A stretch of DNA of 64,000 nt from Streptomyces roseoverticillatus (GCF_000719265.1 NZ_JOFL01000002.1:1-64000); one strand, 5' to 3'; shown: positions 34,813-43,715, numbered from the stretch's first letter. The notes: generated by a model from the sequence alone, not told the origin. A program made the numbers and translations.

Positions 34813-37686
34813 ATGGACGCGCGGTACGAGGTCTACTGTCTGGCCGACAGGCACTTCTACGAGACCCCGGACCGCCTGTCCGTCCCGGGGGCGGGCGGTG
34901 AGGACCGCGGTCTGTACGAGACCGCCCGCCGCCCGGCCCCCGCCGGCTGGGCCACCTCCCGCCACGGCGAATGGCTGAATGTTTTCCCTGTGGCCGCCGT
35001 CCCCGCCGGCGGGGACGGCGGCCCGCGCCCCGGGCAGCCCCTCCAGGGCTGGAAGATCCACGTCTCGGCGACGGCCGACACCGCGGAGAAGACGGCCGCC
35101 GACGTCTGGGACTACTGCACGGTCCACGGCATCCCGTTCAAGTTCGTGCCCGGCCCGCACCTGTTGCACCTGCGCAACAACAAGTACGCGGAGCGCGGCC
35201 ACAGCGGGAAGTTCGTCACCGTCTACCCGGACGGCGAGGAGCAGCTGCTCGCCACCCTGACCGGCCTGCACGGGATCCTCGGCGGCCGGCCCGGCCCGTA
35301 CATCCTCACCGACCTGCGCTGGCACGAAGGCCCGCTCTACGTCCGCTACGGCGCGTTCGCCCGCCGCTTCTGCATCGACGGGCGCGGCAGCCTCGTGCCC
35401 GCCGTCGAGGACGGCGAGGGCCGCCTCGTCCCCGACTCCCGGAACCCGGCCTTCCAGGTCCCGGCGTGGGTGACGCTGCCCGCGTTCCTCGCACCGCACC
35501 TCGCCGCGCGCAACGCCACCACGGTCGCCGACCTGCCCTACCGCATCGAGAAGGCCCTGCACTTCTCCAACGGCGGCGGCGTCTACGCCGGCACCGACAC
35601 GCGCGACGGCCGCAAGGTCGTCCTCAAGGAAGGCCGCCCGCATGCCGGGCTCGCCGCCGACGGGGCCGACGCCGTGGCCCGCCTGGAGCGCGAGAAGGAC
35701 GCCCTGGAGCGGCTCTCCGGCCTCGGCGTCGCCCCCGAGCCGCGGGACTGGCTCACCGTCGGCGACCACCGCTTCCTCGTCATGGACTTCGTCGAGGGCA
35801 AACCCCTCAACTCCTTCTTCGCCCACCGCCACCCGCTGCTCGCCGCCGACCCCTCGCCCACCGCCACGGCCGACTACACGGCATGGGCGCTGCGCGTCTT
35901 CCGGACCGTCGAGGAAGCCGTCGGGAAGGTCCACTCGCGCGGCCTCGTCTTCAACGACCTCCACATGTTCAACATCATGGTCGCGCCCGACGAACGCTCC
36001 GTCGTCCTCATCGACTTCGAGGCCGCGGCGCCCGCCTCCGAGCACGGCCGCCAGGTCGTCGCCCACCCCGGCTTCTTCGCCCCGCCGGACCGCCGCGGCA
36101 CGGACGTCGACAAGTACGCCCTGGCCTGCCTGCGCCTCGCCCTGTTCCTGCCGATCACCACGCTGTTCGTCATCGACCGGGCCAAGGCGGTGCACCTGGC
36201 GGACGTCATCGCCGGACAGTTCCCGGTGCCGCGGGAGTTCCTGGACGAGGCCGTCGCGGAGATCACGCGGGAGGGAGCGGGCACTTCGGCGGAGATCCGG
36301 CAGGAACAGGAAGGGGCGGGCACTCCGGCGGAGATCACGGGGGAGGGGGCGGGCACTTCGGCGGAGGTCGTGCGGGAGGGGGCGGGCTCCCCGGCGGACG
36401 CCGCAGCCGGCACCCCGGCGGACGCCGCCCTGCGGGAGAAGGCCCCGCCCGCCGACGCGCCCCCGCGGCGCCGTACGCACCACACCATCGGCCCCGGCGC
36501 AGGCCGCGCCGCCCCGCCGCAAGAGCTCCCCGACCCCGCCGAGGACTGGCCCGCCGCCCGCGCCTCGATGATCCGCGCCATCCTCGCCTCCGCCACCCCC
36601 GGCCGCGACGACCGCCTCTTCCCCGGCGACATCGCCACGTTCTCCGAAGGCGGCGGCCTCGGCCTCGCCCACGGCGCCGCCGGAGTCCTGCACGCCCTCG
36701 CCGAAGCCGGCGCCGAGCGCTACGAGGAGGGCGAGCAGTGGCTCCTGCGCCACACCGCCCCCGTGCCGTCCGGCACCCCGCTCGGCCTCTACGACGGCCT
36801 CGCCGGCGTCGCCTGCGCCCTCGACCGCCTCGGCCACACGCAGCGCGCCCTCGACCTGTCCGGCGTCCTCCTCGGTGAGCAGTGGCAGCGGCTCACCTCC
36901 GACCTGCGCGGGGGCCTCGCCGGCGTCGGCCTCGCCCTCGACCACCTCGCCCGCACCACCGGCGAGCGCCGGTTCCACGACCAGGCCGTCGAGGCCGCCC
37001 AGCTCCTCGCGGACCGGCTCGCCGCCGAGACCGCCGGCCCCGACGGGGACGGCCCGCACCGCAGGGCCGGCCTCCTGCGCGGCGCCACCGGCCCCGCCCT
37101 GCTCTTCCTCCGGCTCTACGAGCGCACCGGCGCTCCCGCCCTCCTCGGCCTCGCTGAGCAGGCCCTGCGCGCCGACCTCGCCCGCTGCACCCGCACGGCG
37201 GGCGGCACGCTCGAAGTCGACGAGGGCTGGCGCACCATGCCCTACCTCGGTGACGGCAGTGCCGGCATCGGCACCGTCCTGGACGACTTCCTCGCCCACC
37301 ACCCCGACCCCGACCCGTACTTCACCGAGGCCCGCGACGGCATCCTCACCGCGGCCCGCTCCCGGTTCTACGCCCAGCCCGGGCTGTTCCAGGGCCGGGC
37401 CGGGATGGTCCTCCACCTCGCCCGCACCACCGCGCCGGGCGCAGCGCCGGAGCACCTCGCCGCCCAGGTCCGCGGCATGTCCTGGTACGCCATGTCCTTC
37501 CAGGGCGAACTCGCCTACCCCGGCAGCCAGATGATGCGGCTGTCCATGGACCTCGCCACCGGAACCGCCGGCTGCCTGCTGGCCCTCGCCGCCGCCCTCG
37601 GCGACGGCGCCCGGCCCGCGCAGCTGCCGTTCCTCCCGCCCCTCCAGGGGCCCCCGAGCCGGCTCCATGCCGTTGTGGAGCCGTAG
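34813..37686 (+). CDS. Class III lanthipeptide synthetase LanKC (RamC/AmfT-like)
   Basis: 957 residues; ATG with GAGGGGGG upstream. Domains in order: N-terminal lyase region (about 1-215; HLLHLRNNKYAERGHSGKFVTVYP, WHEGPLYVRYGAF), Ser/Thr kinase-like domain (about 235-485; VVLKEGRPHAG, HSRGLVFNDLHMFNIMV with catalytic Asp, VLIDFEAA), a repetitive linker (486-545; EGAGTSAEI-type units), and a LanC-like cyclase (about 580-935; GAAGVLHAL, GLYDGLAGVA, RGGLAGVGLALDHLA). The cyclase has no zinc Cys/His triad, as expected for class III. It phosphorylates and eliminates Ser/Thr in AmfS and forms lanthionine/labionin rings. The 124 bp upstream (34689-34812) hold its promoter, presumably the target of the AmfR-like activator. 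Confidence 0.95.
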   Translation: MDARYEVYCLADRHFYETPDRLSVPGAGGEDRGLYETARRPAPAGWATSRHGEWLNVFPVAAVPAGGDGGPRPGQPLQGWKIHVSATADTAEKTAADVWDYCTVHGIPFKFVPGPHLLHLRNNKYAERGHSGKFVTVYPDGEEQLLATLTGLHGILGGRPGPYILTDLRWHEGPLYVRYGAFARRFCIDGRGSLVPAVEDGEGRLVPDSRNPAFQVPAWVTLPAFLAPHLAARNATTVADLPYRIEKALHFSNGGGVYAGTDTRDGRKVVLKEGRPHAGLAADGADAVARLEREKDALERLSGLGVAPEPRDWLTVGDHRFLVMDFVEGKPLNSFFAHRHPLLAADPSPTATADYTAWALRVFRTVEEAVGKVHSRGLVFNDLHMFNIMVAPDERSVVLIDFEAAAPASEHGRQVVAHPGFFAPPDRRGTDVDKYALACLRLALFLPITTLFVIDRAKAVHLADVIAGQFPVPREFLDEAVAEITREGAGTSAEIRQEQEGAGTPAEITGEGAGTSAEVVREGAGSPADAAAGTPADAALREKAPPADAPPRRRTHHTIGPGAGRAAPPQELPDPAEDWPAARASMIRAILASATPGRDDRLFPGDIATFSEGGGLGLAHGAAGVLHALAEAGAERYEEGEQWLLRHTAPVPSGTPLGLYDGLAGVACALDRLGHTQRALDLSGVLLGEQWQRLTSDLRGGLAGVGLALDHLARTTGERRFHDQAVEAAQLLADRLAAETAGPDGDGPHRRAGLLRGATGPALLFLRLYERTGAPALLGLAEQALRADLARCTRTAGGTLEVDEGWRTMPYLGDGSAGIGTVLDDFLAHHPDPDPYFTEARDGILTAARSRFYAQPGLFQGRAGMVLHLARTTAPGAAPEHLAAQVRGMSWYAMSFQGELAYPGSQMMRLSMDLATGTAGCLLALAAALGDGARPAQLPFLPPLQGPPSRLHAVVEP

Positions 37687-37788
37687 CAAGAAGGTCCGCG
37701 CGAGCGGGACGACGCAAGACGCAAGAACCGCCGCGCGCGACGAAACCCGACCCCGTCCCCACGGGAAACCCACGAAAGGAACACGACC

Positions 37789-37911
37789 ATGGCGCTTCTC
37801 GACCTGCAGAACATGGAGTCCGAGGCGAACACCGGCCACGGAGGCGGCGGCCAGAGCACGGTCAGCCTGCTCTCCTGCGTCAGCACCGCCAGCGTGCTGA
37901 TCTGTCTCTGA
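37789..37911 (+). CDS. amfS: AmfS/RamS-like class III lanthipeptide precursor
   Basis: 40 residues: leader MALLDLQNMESEANTGHGGGG followed by core QSTVSLLSCVSTASVLICL. The leader block LLDLQ is the conserved recognition motif for class III synthetases. The core has two S-x2-S-x3-C units (STVSLLSC and STASVLIC), predicting two labionin or lanthionine rings as in SapB/AmfS. AAAGGA lies 10 nt before ATG 37789. The product is a hydrophobic surfactant-like peptide that helps aerial hyphae erupt. A strong hairpin follows, so precursor mRNA should be more abundant than the exporter message. Confidence 0.96.
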   Translation: MALLDLQNMESEANTGHGGGGQSTVSLLSCVSTASVLICL

Positions 37912-37953
37912 TCCGCCGCTGACAGACCGGATCCCAGCCGATCCGGCACCGGG

Positions 37954-37980
37954 CGGGCCCCTTCTGCGACAAGGGGCCCG
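37954..37980 (+). terminator. Hairpin between amfS and the exporter genes
   Basis: CGGGCCCCTT pairs perfectly with AAGGGGCCCG across a 7-nt loop, 42 nt after the amfS stop. Likely a partial terminator that sets precursor/exporter stoichiometry. Confidence 0.8.
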
Positions 37981-38028
37981 TCCGGGTCCTGCATCCACGG
38001 ATGGTACGGAGAGGAGGGCCGCCCTGCC

Positions 38029-39810
38029 ATGGCACGTACGCGTACTGCGGCGGCATCCCGCTCTGCCTCCGCTTCAGGTGCCGGCTCCTCTTCCGCCTCT
38101 GCTTCCCCTTCCGCCTCCGTTGCCGCCTCCGTTTCCGCCGGGGACCGGCTCCTGCTCGGCACCGCCCGGCACAGCGCCGGCCGCGCCGCCGCGCTCGCCC
38201 TCATCGCCGTCGCCTCGACCGGCGCGGCCCTCCTGCTGCCCCTCGTCCTCGGCCACACCCTCGACCTGCTCCTCGCCCGCCGCGGCCCCGACGCCGGCCG
38301 GTGGACCGTCCTGTGCGCCCTCCTCGTCGCCGGCCCCGCAGCGCTCGACGCCGCCGGCGAACTCCTCACCGGGACGACGGCCGCCCGCGCCACCGCCCGG
38401 CTGCGCCACCTCCTCCTCGGCCACGTCCTGGCCGCCGGGCCGCGGGCCGCCGGCCGCTTCCCGCCCGGCGACCTCGTCACCCGGGCCGTCGGCAACGCCG
38501 CCGACACCGGCACCGCGCCCGCCACGCTCGCCCACGCCGCCGCGTCCGTCGCCGGCCCCGTCGGCGGGATCGTCGCCCTCGGGCTCATCGACCCCTGGCT
38601 CGCCGTCGCCTTCCTCGCCGGAGCGCCCCTCCTCGCCGCCCTCCTACGGGCCTTCACCCGCGCCTCCACGGACAGCGTCGCCCGCTACCAGCAGCACCAG
38701 GGCGACATCGCCGCGCGCCTCGTCGAAGCCCTCGGCGGCGCCCGCACGATCGCCGCCGCCGGCACCGCGGACCGGGAGCGCGCCCGCATCCTCGAACCGC
38801 TGCCCCGGCTCTCCCGGCAGGGCCGGCGCATGTGGCGCGTCCAGGGCCGCTCCACGGCCCAGGCCGGCACGCTCGTACCGCTGCTGCAGATCGCCGTCCT
38901 CGCCGTCGCCGGACTGCGGCTCGCCCAGGGCCTCCTGACCGTCGGCGACCTCCTCGCCGCCTCCCGCTACGCCGTGCTCGCCACCGGCGTCGGCATGCTC
39001 GTCGGCCACCTCAACGCGACGGCCCGGGCGCGGGCCGCGGCCGGGCGCGTCGCGGACGTCCTCGCCGTGCCGCAAGTCCCCTACGGACAGGGACGGCTGC
39101 CGGCCGGGCCCGGCACGCTGGAACTGCGGGGAGTGAGCGTCGTACGGGGCGGGCGGACGGTCCTGGACGAAGTGAGCGTGACGGTGCCGGGAGGGACGTC
39201 GCTGGCCGTCGTGGGGCGCTCGGGCAGCGGGAAGACGGTGCTGGCGGAAGTGGCGGGGCGGCTCACGGACCCCGACGCCGGGTCCGTCCTCCTGGACGGC
39301 GCCCCGCTCCCCTCGATCCGCCACGAGGACCTCCGCCGAGCCATCGGCTACGCCTTCGCCCGGCCGGCGCTGCTGGGCGGCACGGTCGGCGGCACCATCG
39401 GGTTCGGGACGTTCGCCCCGGGGCGCGAGGCGCTGGAGGGCGCGGCCCGGGCGGCGTGCGCGCACGACTTCGTCCGGCGCCTCCCGCACGGCTACGACAC
39501 GCCCTGCGCGGACGCGCCCCTCTCGGGCGGCGAGACCCAACGCCTCGGTCTCGCCCGCGCCTTCGCCCATGCCGGGCGCGTCCTGATCCTGGACGACGCC
39601 ACGTCGAGCCTCGACACGGCGACGGAGCGGCGCGTCGCGGCAGCGTTGCGCGCTTCCGCCGCCGCGACGCGGGTCGTCGTCGCCCACCGCCCCGCGACGG
39701 CGGCGACGGCGGACCGCGTCCTGTGGCTCCACGAGGGCCGAGCACGTGCGACAGCCCCCCACGCGACCCTCTGGCAGGACCCGTCCTATCGCGCGGTGTT
39801 CCATGCGTGA
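38029..39810 (+). CDS. Lanthipeptide ABC exporter subunit, AmfA/RamA-like
   Basis: 593 residues; AGGAGGG upstream. A Ser-rich N-terminus is followed by six transmembrane helices (about 50-330) and an ABC domain (about 360-590): Walker A VGRSGSGKTV, signature LSGGETQRLGLARA, Walker B VLILDDATSSLD, H-loop VVVAHRP. The residue after Walker B is Asp instead of the usual catalytic Glu, so this nucleotide site is probably slow or degenerate. It forms a heterodimer with the second half-exporter at 40368. The RamA/AmfA role is export of the modified peptide. Confidence 0.92.
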   Translation: MARTRTAAASRSASASGAGSSSASASPSASVAASVSAGDRLLLGTARHSAGRAAALALIAVASTGAALLLPLVLGHTLDLLLARRGPDAGRWTVLCALLVAGPAALDAAGELLTGTTAARATARLRHLLLGHVLAAGPRAAGRFPPGDLVTRAVGNAADTGTAPATLAHAAASVAGPVGGIVALGLIDPWLAVAFLAGAPLLAALLRAFTRASTDSVARYQQHQGDIAARLVEALGGARTIAAAGTADRERARILEPLPRLSRQGRRMWRVQGRSTAQAGTLVPLLQIAVLAVAGLRLAQGLLTVGDLLAASRYAVLATGVGMLVGHLNATARARAAAGRVADVLAVPQVPYGQGRLPAGPGTLELRGVSVVRGGRTVLDEVSVTVPGGTSLAVVGRSGSGKTVLAEVAGRLTDPDAGSVLLDGAPLPSIRHEDLRRAIGYAFARPALLGGTVGGTIGFGTFAPGREALEGAARAACAHDFVRRLPHGYDTPCADAPLSGGETQRLGLARAFAHAGRVLILDDATSSLDTATERRVAAALRASAAATRVVVAHRPATAATADRVLWLHEGRARATAPHATLWQDPSYRAVFHA

Positions 39811-39870
39811 GCCCGACACGGCGCGCCTGCCCGGCAGGGAGGCCGCCCACGGTGACGGTGTCCGGCCACG

Positions 39871-40281
39871 CCGGTCCGCCCCCGGCCGCGGGCCGGATGC
39901 TGCCCTGCGCGGCGGCAGGGAGCCCGGAGAGGCCGTGCCTCTCCGTTCCGCCGCGGTGGCGAGTAACCACGATGGTGGTGTCCGGCGGTGCCGGACTCGC
40001 CCTGGGCCGGGGCTGTGTGGCACCGCCGGAGGCGCGGGTGGGGGTTGCGCGCCATCGCGGCGGGTTGTTTTGCCTGGCGGCGGGGAGTGTGGAGAGCTCG
40101 TGCCTTTCCGCTTCGTCGCGGCGCCGAGCAGCCACCGCGGCGGCGTCCGGCGGTGCCGGTCCGGCCCCGGCCGCGGGCCGGATGCTGCCCTGCGCGGCGG
40201 CAGGGAGCCCGGAGAGGCTGTGCCTCTCCGTTCCGCCGCGGCGGTGAGCAACCACGACGGTGGTGTCCGGCGGTGCCGGAC
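39871..40281. repeat. Repeat-filled spacer between the two exporter genes
   Basis: Two direct copies of a 126-bp unit lie at 39871-39996 and 40156-40281, about 95% identical with no indels. Each ends GGTGGTGTCCGGCGGTGCCG, the minus orientation of the dispersed repeat. Between them are a plus-oriented copy (about 40018-40070, GGCACCGCCGGAGG then GGGGGTTGCGCGCCATCGCG) and a further minus copy (about 40100-40163). No gene is present in 39811-40367. Confidence 0.85.
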
Positions 40282-40367
40282 AGACCTCAGCGGCCGGTCA
40301 GCCGACCCATGGCCGCGGCACGGAGCCCCCGCCGCGTCGGCGAGGCGCCCTCACCCAGGAGGTCCCC

Positions 40368-42227
40368 GTGACACCCGCTGACCCCGGGCTCCTCCGGCGA
40401 GGGTTGCGGTACCTCGCCGGACGGCGAGGCGTCGTCGCGCGGCTCCTCGCGTGGTCCGTCGTGGAGGCGGGGCACACGTTCGCCATGGGGTACGCGCCGG
40501 CCGCGGCGCTGGACGACGGGTTTCTCGTGGGGGAGCCCCGCACCGGGCTCGCCTGGCTCGGCGTGGCGGCCGTGGCCGTGGTCGTCGGCGCGTACGGCAC
40601 GGGGAAGACGTACGGCGGCGTCGCCGGCCTCGTGGAGCCGTTCCGCGACCGCCTCGTCACCGCGGTCGTGGACCGCGCGCTGCGCCGCGGCGACGCCGCG
40701 GCCGTGTCCCGCCTCACGCACCAGACCGAGATCGCCCGCGACGCCTTCGCCGGCCTCGTCATGGTCGCGCGGTCGTTCGTCTTCACCGCGGCCGGTGCCC
40801 TGACGGGTCTCTTCCTGCTGGCGCCGCCGCTGCTGGCGGTGGTCGTGCCGCCCCTCGTCCTGGGCCTCGCCCTGTTCCTGGTGACGCTGCGCCCGCTCGC
40901 CCGCCGCCAGGAGGCGTATCTGGCCGCGGACGAGGCCCTCGCCGCCGGGTTCGGCGAGGTCTTCGCGGGCTTGCGCGACGTCACGGCGGCGGGCGCCGAG
41001 CCGCGCGTCCGCGCGGAGGCCGGTGCGCTCACGGAGGCCGCGCTGCAGGCGTCCCGCGCGCTGGCCCGCTGGTCGGTCGTTCGGGTCGTGGCCCTGGCCC
41101 TGGCGGGCCAGCTGCCCGTGATACTCCTGCTGGCCGCGGCGCCCTGGCTGCTGGACCACGGCGTCACGGCGGGCGCCCTCGTCGGCGCGCTGGCCTACCT
41201 GACGCAGTCGCTGATGCCCGCGCTGCAGAACCTCGTTCACGGCCTCGGCACGAGCGGATCGCGCCTCGCCGTGGTGGCGCGCAGGCTCATGGCGCGGGAC
41301 GGCTCCACAGCGCCGGTCGCCCCGGCCGGCCCCACGCCACCGGACGGCCCCTCGCCCGCGGCACTCCGCCTCCGCCGCCTCACCTTCGCCTACGGCGAAC
41401 ACGCCGACCCCGTCGTCCACAACCTGGACCTGACCCTGCCCCACGGCGCGCACCTGGCCGTCGTCGGCCCCAGCGGCGTGGGGAAGTCGACGCTGGCCGG
41501 GCTGATCGCGGGCTTGCTGCGGCCGGGGAGCGGGGAGGTCGTCATCGACGGGGACCGGGCGGACACGGCCGCGGCGGCCGCCCGGCGGGTGCTGATCCCG
41601 CAGGAGGCGTACGTGTTCTCGGGGACGCTCGCCGGCAACCTCGGCTATCTGCGCGCGGACGCCGTCCCGGAGGAGGAGCTGCGGGCCGCGGCGGAGGCGC
41701 TCGGCATGACGGAACTCGTCCGCCGCCTGGGCGGCTTCGCGGCGCCCCTCGCCCCGGCGGAGCTGTCCGCGGGCGAGCGGCAGCAGATCGCGCTCGCCCG
41801 CGCCTACCTTTCGCCCGCTCCCCTCGCCGTCCTGGACGAGGCGACCTGTCACCTGGACCCCGCCGCGGAGGCCCGCGCCGAACGGGCCTTCGCCCGCCGC
41901 CCCGGCGGCACCCTCGTCGTCATCGCGCACCGCGCGACCTCCGCCCGCCGGGCCGGCCGCGTCCTGGTGATGGACGGCGCGGACACGGCCTGCGGCGACC
42001 ACCACGAGCTGCTCGCGCGCTCGCCGCTCTACCGGGACCTCATGGGCGAGGACGGCGGGGCGCACGGCTCACACCCACCCCGCCCCCCGCGAGATGCGGA
42101 TCGCGTCGACCCGGTTCCGCGCCCCGGTCTTGCGGGTGATGGCGGCCATGTAATTGCGCACCGTCCCGTTGGACAGGTGCAGGCTGTGGGCGATCTCCCC
42201 GACGGACGCCCCTTCCGCCGCGAGTGA
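40368..42227 (+). CDS. Lanthipeptide ABC exporter subunit, AmfB/RamB-like
   Basis: 619 residues from GTG 40368 (AGGAGG seven bases upstream). Five to six transmembrane helices occupy residues 15-310. The ABC domain is at 335-565: VVGPSGVGKSTLAG, LSAGERQQIALARA, LAVLDEATCHLD (canonical Glu), VVIAHRAT. The domain proper ends near residue 565 (PLYRDLMGEDGG). The last 50 or so residues are read through DNA that encodes the C-terminus of the AmfR-like regulator on the other strand, so the two stops overlap by 159 bp. It pairs with the 38029 gene product as a heterodimeric exporter. Confidence 0.9.
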   Translation: MTPADPGLLRRGLRYLAGRRGVVARLLAWSVVEAGHTFAMGYAPAAALDDGFLVGEPRTGLAWLGVAAVAVVVGAYGTGKTYGGVAGLVEPFRDRLVTAVVDRALRRGDAAAVSRLTHQTEIARDAFAGLVMVARSFVFTAAGALTGLFLLAPPLLAVVVPPLVLGLALFLVTLRPLARRQEAYLAADEALAAGFGEVFAGLRDVTAAGAEPRVRAEAGALTEAALQASRALARWSVVRVVALALAGQLPVILLLAAAPWLLDHGVTAGALVGALAYLTQSLMPALQNLVHGLGTSGSRLAVVARRLMARDGSTAPVAPAGPTPPDGPSPAALRLRRLTFAYGEHADPVVHNLDLTLPHGAHLAVVGPSGVGKSTLAGLIAGLLRPGSGEVVIDGDRADTAAAAARRVLIPQEAYVFSGTLAGNLGYLRADAVPEEELRAAAEALGMTELVRRLGGFAAPLAPAELSAGERQQIALARAYLSPAPLAVLDEATCHLDPAAEARAERAFARRPGGTLVVIAHRATSARRAGRVLVMDGADTACGDHHELLARSPLYRDLMGEDGGAHGSHPPRPPRDADRVDPVPRPGLAGDGGHVIAHRPVGQVQAVGDLPDGRPFRRE

Positions 42228-42701
42228 CAGCACGCTCAGCTCTCGTCTCGTGAGGGGGATCTCCGCGGCCTCCAGGAAGCCGAAGCCGAGCGCCTCGTCG
42301 ATGTACCGCTCGCCCTTCGCCACGTGCCGTATCCCCTCGACCAACCGGTCCGGTGAAGCGTTTTTGCTCAGGTATCCCAGGGCCTTCTCCTCGTACGCCC
42401 GGCGCAGGGACCCCGGTCGCCCCGCGCTGGCCAGGGCGAGCAGGGCCGCCCTTCCGTCTCCGCCCGCCGCGGCTTCGCCGTGCGCGCCACCGTGCCCGGA
42501 CAGCTCCCGCAGCCCGCGCGGCCCGCCCGCCTCCGGGCTGTCCATGTCCACCACGCACACGTGCGGCCGCAGTGAGCGAGACAGGTCCGCCGCGCGCTGC
42601 CACGAGGCCGACGTGACCTCCAGGTCCGGCTCCCTGCCGAGCAGGAACGCCAGCGCTGTGCGCAGCAGATAGGTGTCATGCACCAGAAGTACCCGGATCA
42701 C
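42069..42701 (-). CDS. LuxR-family orphan response regulator, AmfR/RamR-like
   Basis: 210 residues from GTG 42701. N-terminal receiver-like domain (VIRVLLVHDTYLLRTALAFLLGREPDLEV; likely acceptor Asp52 in VVDMDSP; Lys in LGYLSKNAS). One acidic pocket position is His8, so it is atypical and may work unphosphorylated, as proposed for RamR. The C-terminal LuxR HTH is complete: LTRRELSVLSLAAEGASVGEIAHSLHLSNGTVRNYMAAITRKTGARNRVDAIR. No kinase is adjacent. RamR/AmfR activate the lanKC-amfS promoter. The gene is convergent with, and overlaps, the amfB-like gene. Confidence 0.92.
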   Translation of the reverse strand: MIRVLLVHDTYLLRTALAFLLGREPDLEVTSASWQRAADLSRSLRPHVCVVDMDSPEAGGPRGLRELSGHGGAHGEAAAGGDGRAALLALASAGRPGSLRRAYEEKALGYLSKNASPDRLVEGIRHVAKGERYIDEALGFGFLEAAEIPLTRRELSVLSLAAEGASVGEIAHSLHLSNGTVRNYMAAITRKTGARNRVDAIRISRGAGWV

Positions 42702-42740
42702 GGTCCCCGCCTTCCGCTTACGGCTTCCCCTTGCCGCTTC

Positions 42741-42766
42741 CCCGGCGCAGCGAACGCTGCGCCGGG
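42741..42766 (-). terminator. 12-bp inverted repeat between kstR-like and amfR-like genes
   Basis: CCCGGCGCAGCG and CGCTGCGCCGGG are perfect complements separated by only AA. It lies 148 nt past the kstR-like stop and 40 nt before the amfR-like start. It may terminate the former or regulate the latter. Confidence 0.6.
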
Positions 42767-42913
42767 CACGACGCCCATTCATACCGGCGTGTGCCACCGC
42801 GACGGGCGTGTATACGGGACATGGAGGGGGCGCAAGGGCGCATGAATCACGCCACGTGCGCCCCAAGTTCACTCGAAAGCGCCCCTCATGAATCGGGTGC
42901 CGGGGGTAGCGCA

Positions 42914-43552
42914 TCAGGCTTGCTGTGGGGTAGTGAGCCGGATGAGCCGGCAGACGGTCTCGATGTCGATCCGTACCTGGGCGATCGACGCGCGCCCCGA
43001 GAGCCAGGTAATGAGCGCCGAGTGCCAGGTGTGCTCGATGACGCGGACGGCGGAGAGCTGCTCGGGGGTGGGCGGCCCGGCCGGGCCCATGGCGTCCAGG
43101 ATGAGCGCCGTGGTGAGCCGGGAGACGGTGTCGACCTCGGCGCTCACCGAGCGGTCGGCGAAGGTGAGGGCGCGCACCATCGCATCGGCCAGGTGCGGTT
43201 CGCGCTGCATTGCGCGGAACGCCCGCATCAGCGTCTGGGCCACGCGCGCGGCCGGGTCGGTGTCCGTCGGCGGGCGCTTGCGCAGCGTGCCGTGCAGTTG
43301 CTGCAGCTGGTCCTGCATGGTGGCGACAAGCAGGTGGATCTTGGAGGGGAAGTAGCGGTAGAGCGTGCCGAGCGCGACGCCCGCCGCTTCGGCGACCTCC
43401 CGCATCTGCACGGCGTCGAAGCCGCCGCGGCTCGCGAGCTCCTCGGTGGCCTGCAGGATCCGGCGGCGGCGGGCCGCCTGACGCTCGGTCAGGGGAAGGC
43501 TGGGCCCGGCGGGCACGGCCCGCGCGGTCGGCGACTTGGATTCCGTCGTCAT
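42914..43552 (-). CDS. kstR: TetR-family repressor, KstR-like (steroid catabolism)
   Basis: 212 residues from ATG 43552; ATG 43561 is an alternative. The TetR HTH spans about residues 27-70: RRRRILQATEELASRGGFDAVQMREVAEAAGVALGTLYRYFPSKIHLLVATM. The ligand-binding part has MQREPHLADAMVRALTFADRSVSAEVDTVSRL and VIEHTWHSALITWLSGRASIAQVRIDIETVCRLI. VQMR-VAE-A-VA-GTLYRYFPSK-HLLV and the AMQR-P-L--AM-RA--FAD---EVD block match mycobacterial KstR as I remember it. KstR is released by 3-oxo-cholestenoyl-type CoA esters. A consensus operator lies 150 bp upstream, consistent with autorepression. Confidence 0.88.
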   Translation of the reverse strand: MTTESKSPTARAVPAGPSLPLTERQAARRRRILQATEELASRGGFDAVQMREVAEAAGVALGTLYRYFPSKIHLLVATMQDQLQQLHGTLRKRPPTDTDPAARVAQTLMRAFRAMQREPHLADAMVRALTFADRSVSAEVDTVSRLTTALILDAMGPAGPPTPEQLSAVRVIEHTWHSALITWLSGRASIAQVRIDIETVCRLIRLTTPQQA

Positions 43553-43701
43553 ATGTCCCATTCCGTGGCATCCATCCAGGGTGTCTGTACGGCCCGGACG
43601 GCACAGCATGGCAGGGGCCGGGCCGTGGCGCGAATCACCCGATCCGGTCCTGGCGGCTGCCCTTACGGCCGGTAGATTCGAGGCTTCCGGACGACCCAGT
43701 C

Positions 43702-43715
43702 TGAAACTTGTTCTA
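43702..43715. promoter_or_regulatory. KstR operator in kstR/glycosyltransferase intergenic region
   Basis: TGAAACTTGTTCTA fits TNNAACNNGTTNNA at every specified base. It lies 57 bp before the glycosyltransferase GTG and 150 bp before kstR, so it can serve both divergent promoters. Confidence 0.8.

Noticed and set aside
34768..37998. Very long open frame on the minus strand antisense to LanKC
   Set aside because: It is a GC-bias shadow: the plus strand has clear LanKC and AmfS sequence, and the antisense product is low-complexity with no known domain or RBS.
34813..42701. Class I, II or IV lanthipeptide cluster
   Set aside because: There is no LanB or LanM, and the cyclase domain lacks the zinc Cys-Cys-His ligands of class IV. 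The AmfS-type S-x2-S-x3-C core fits class III.
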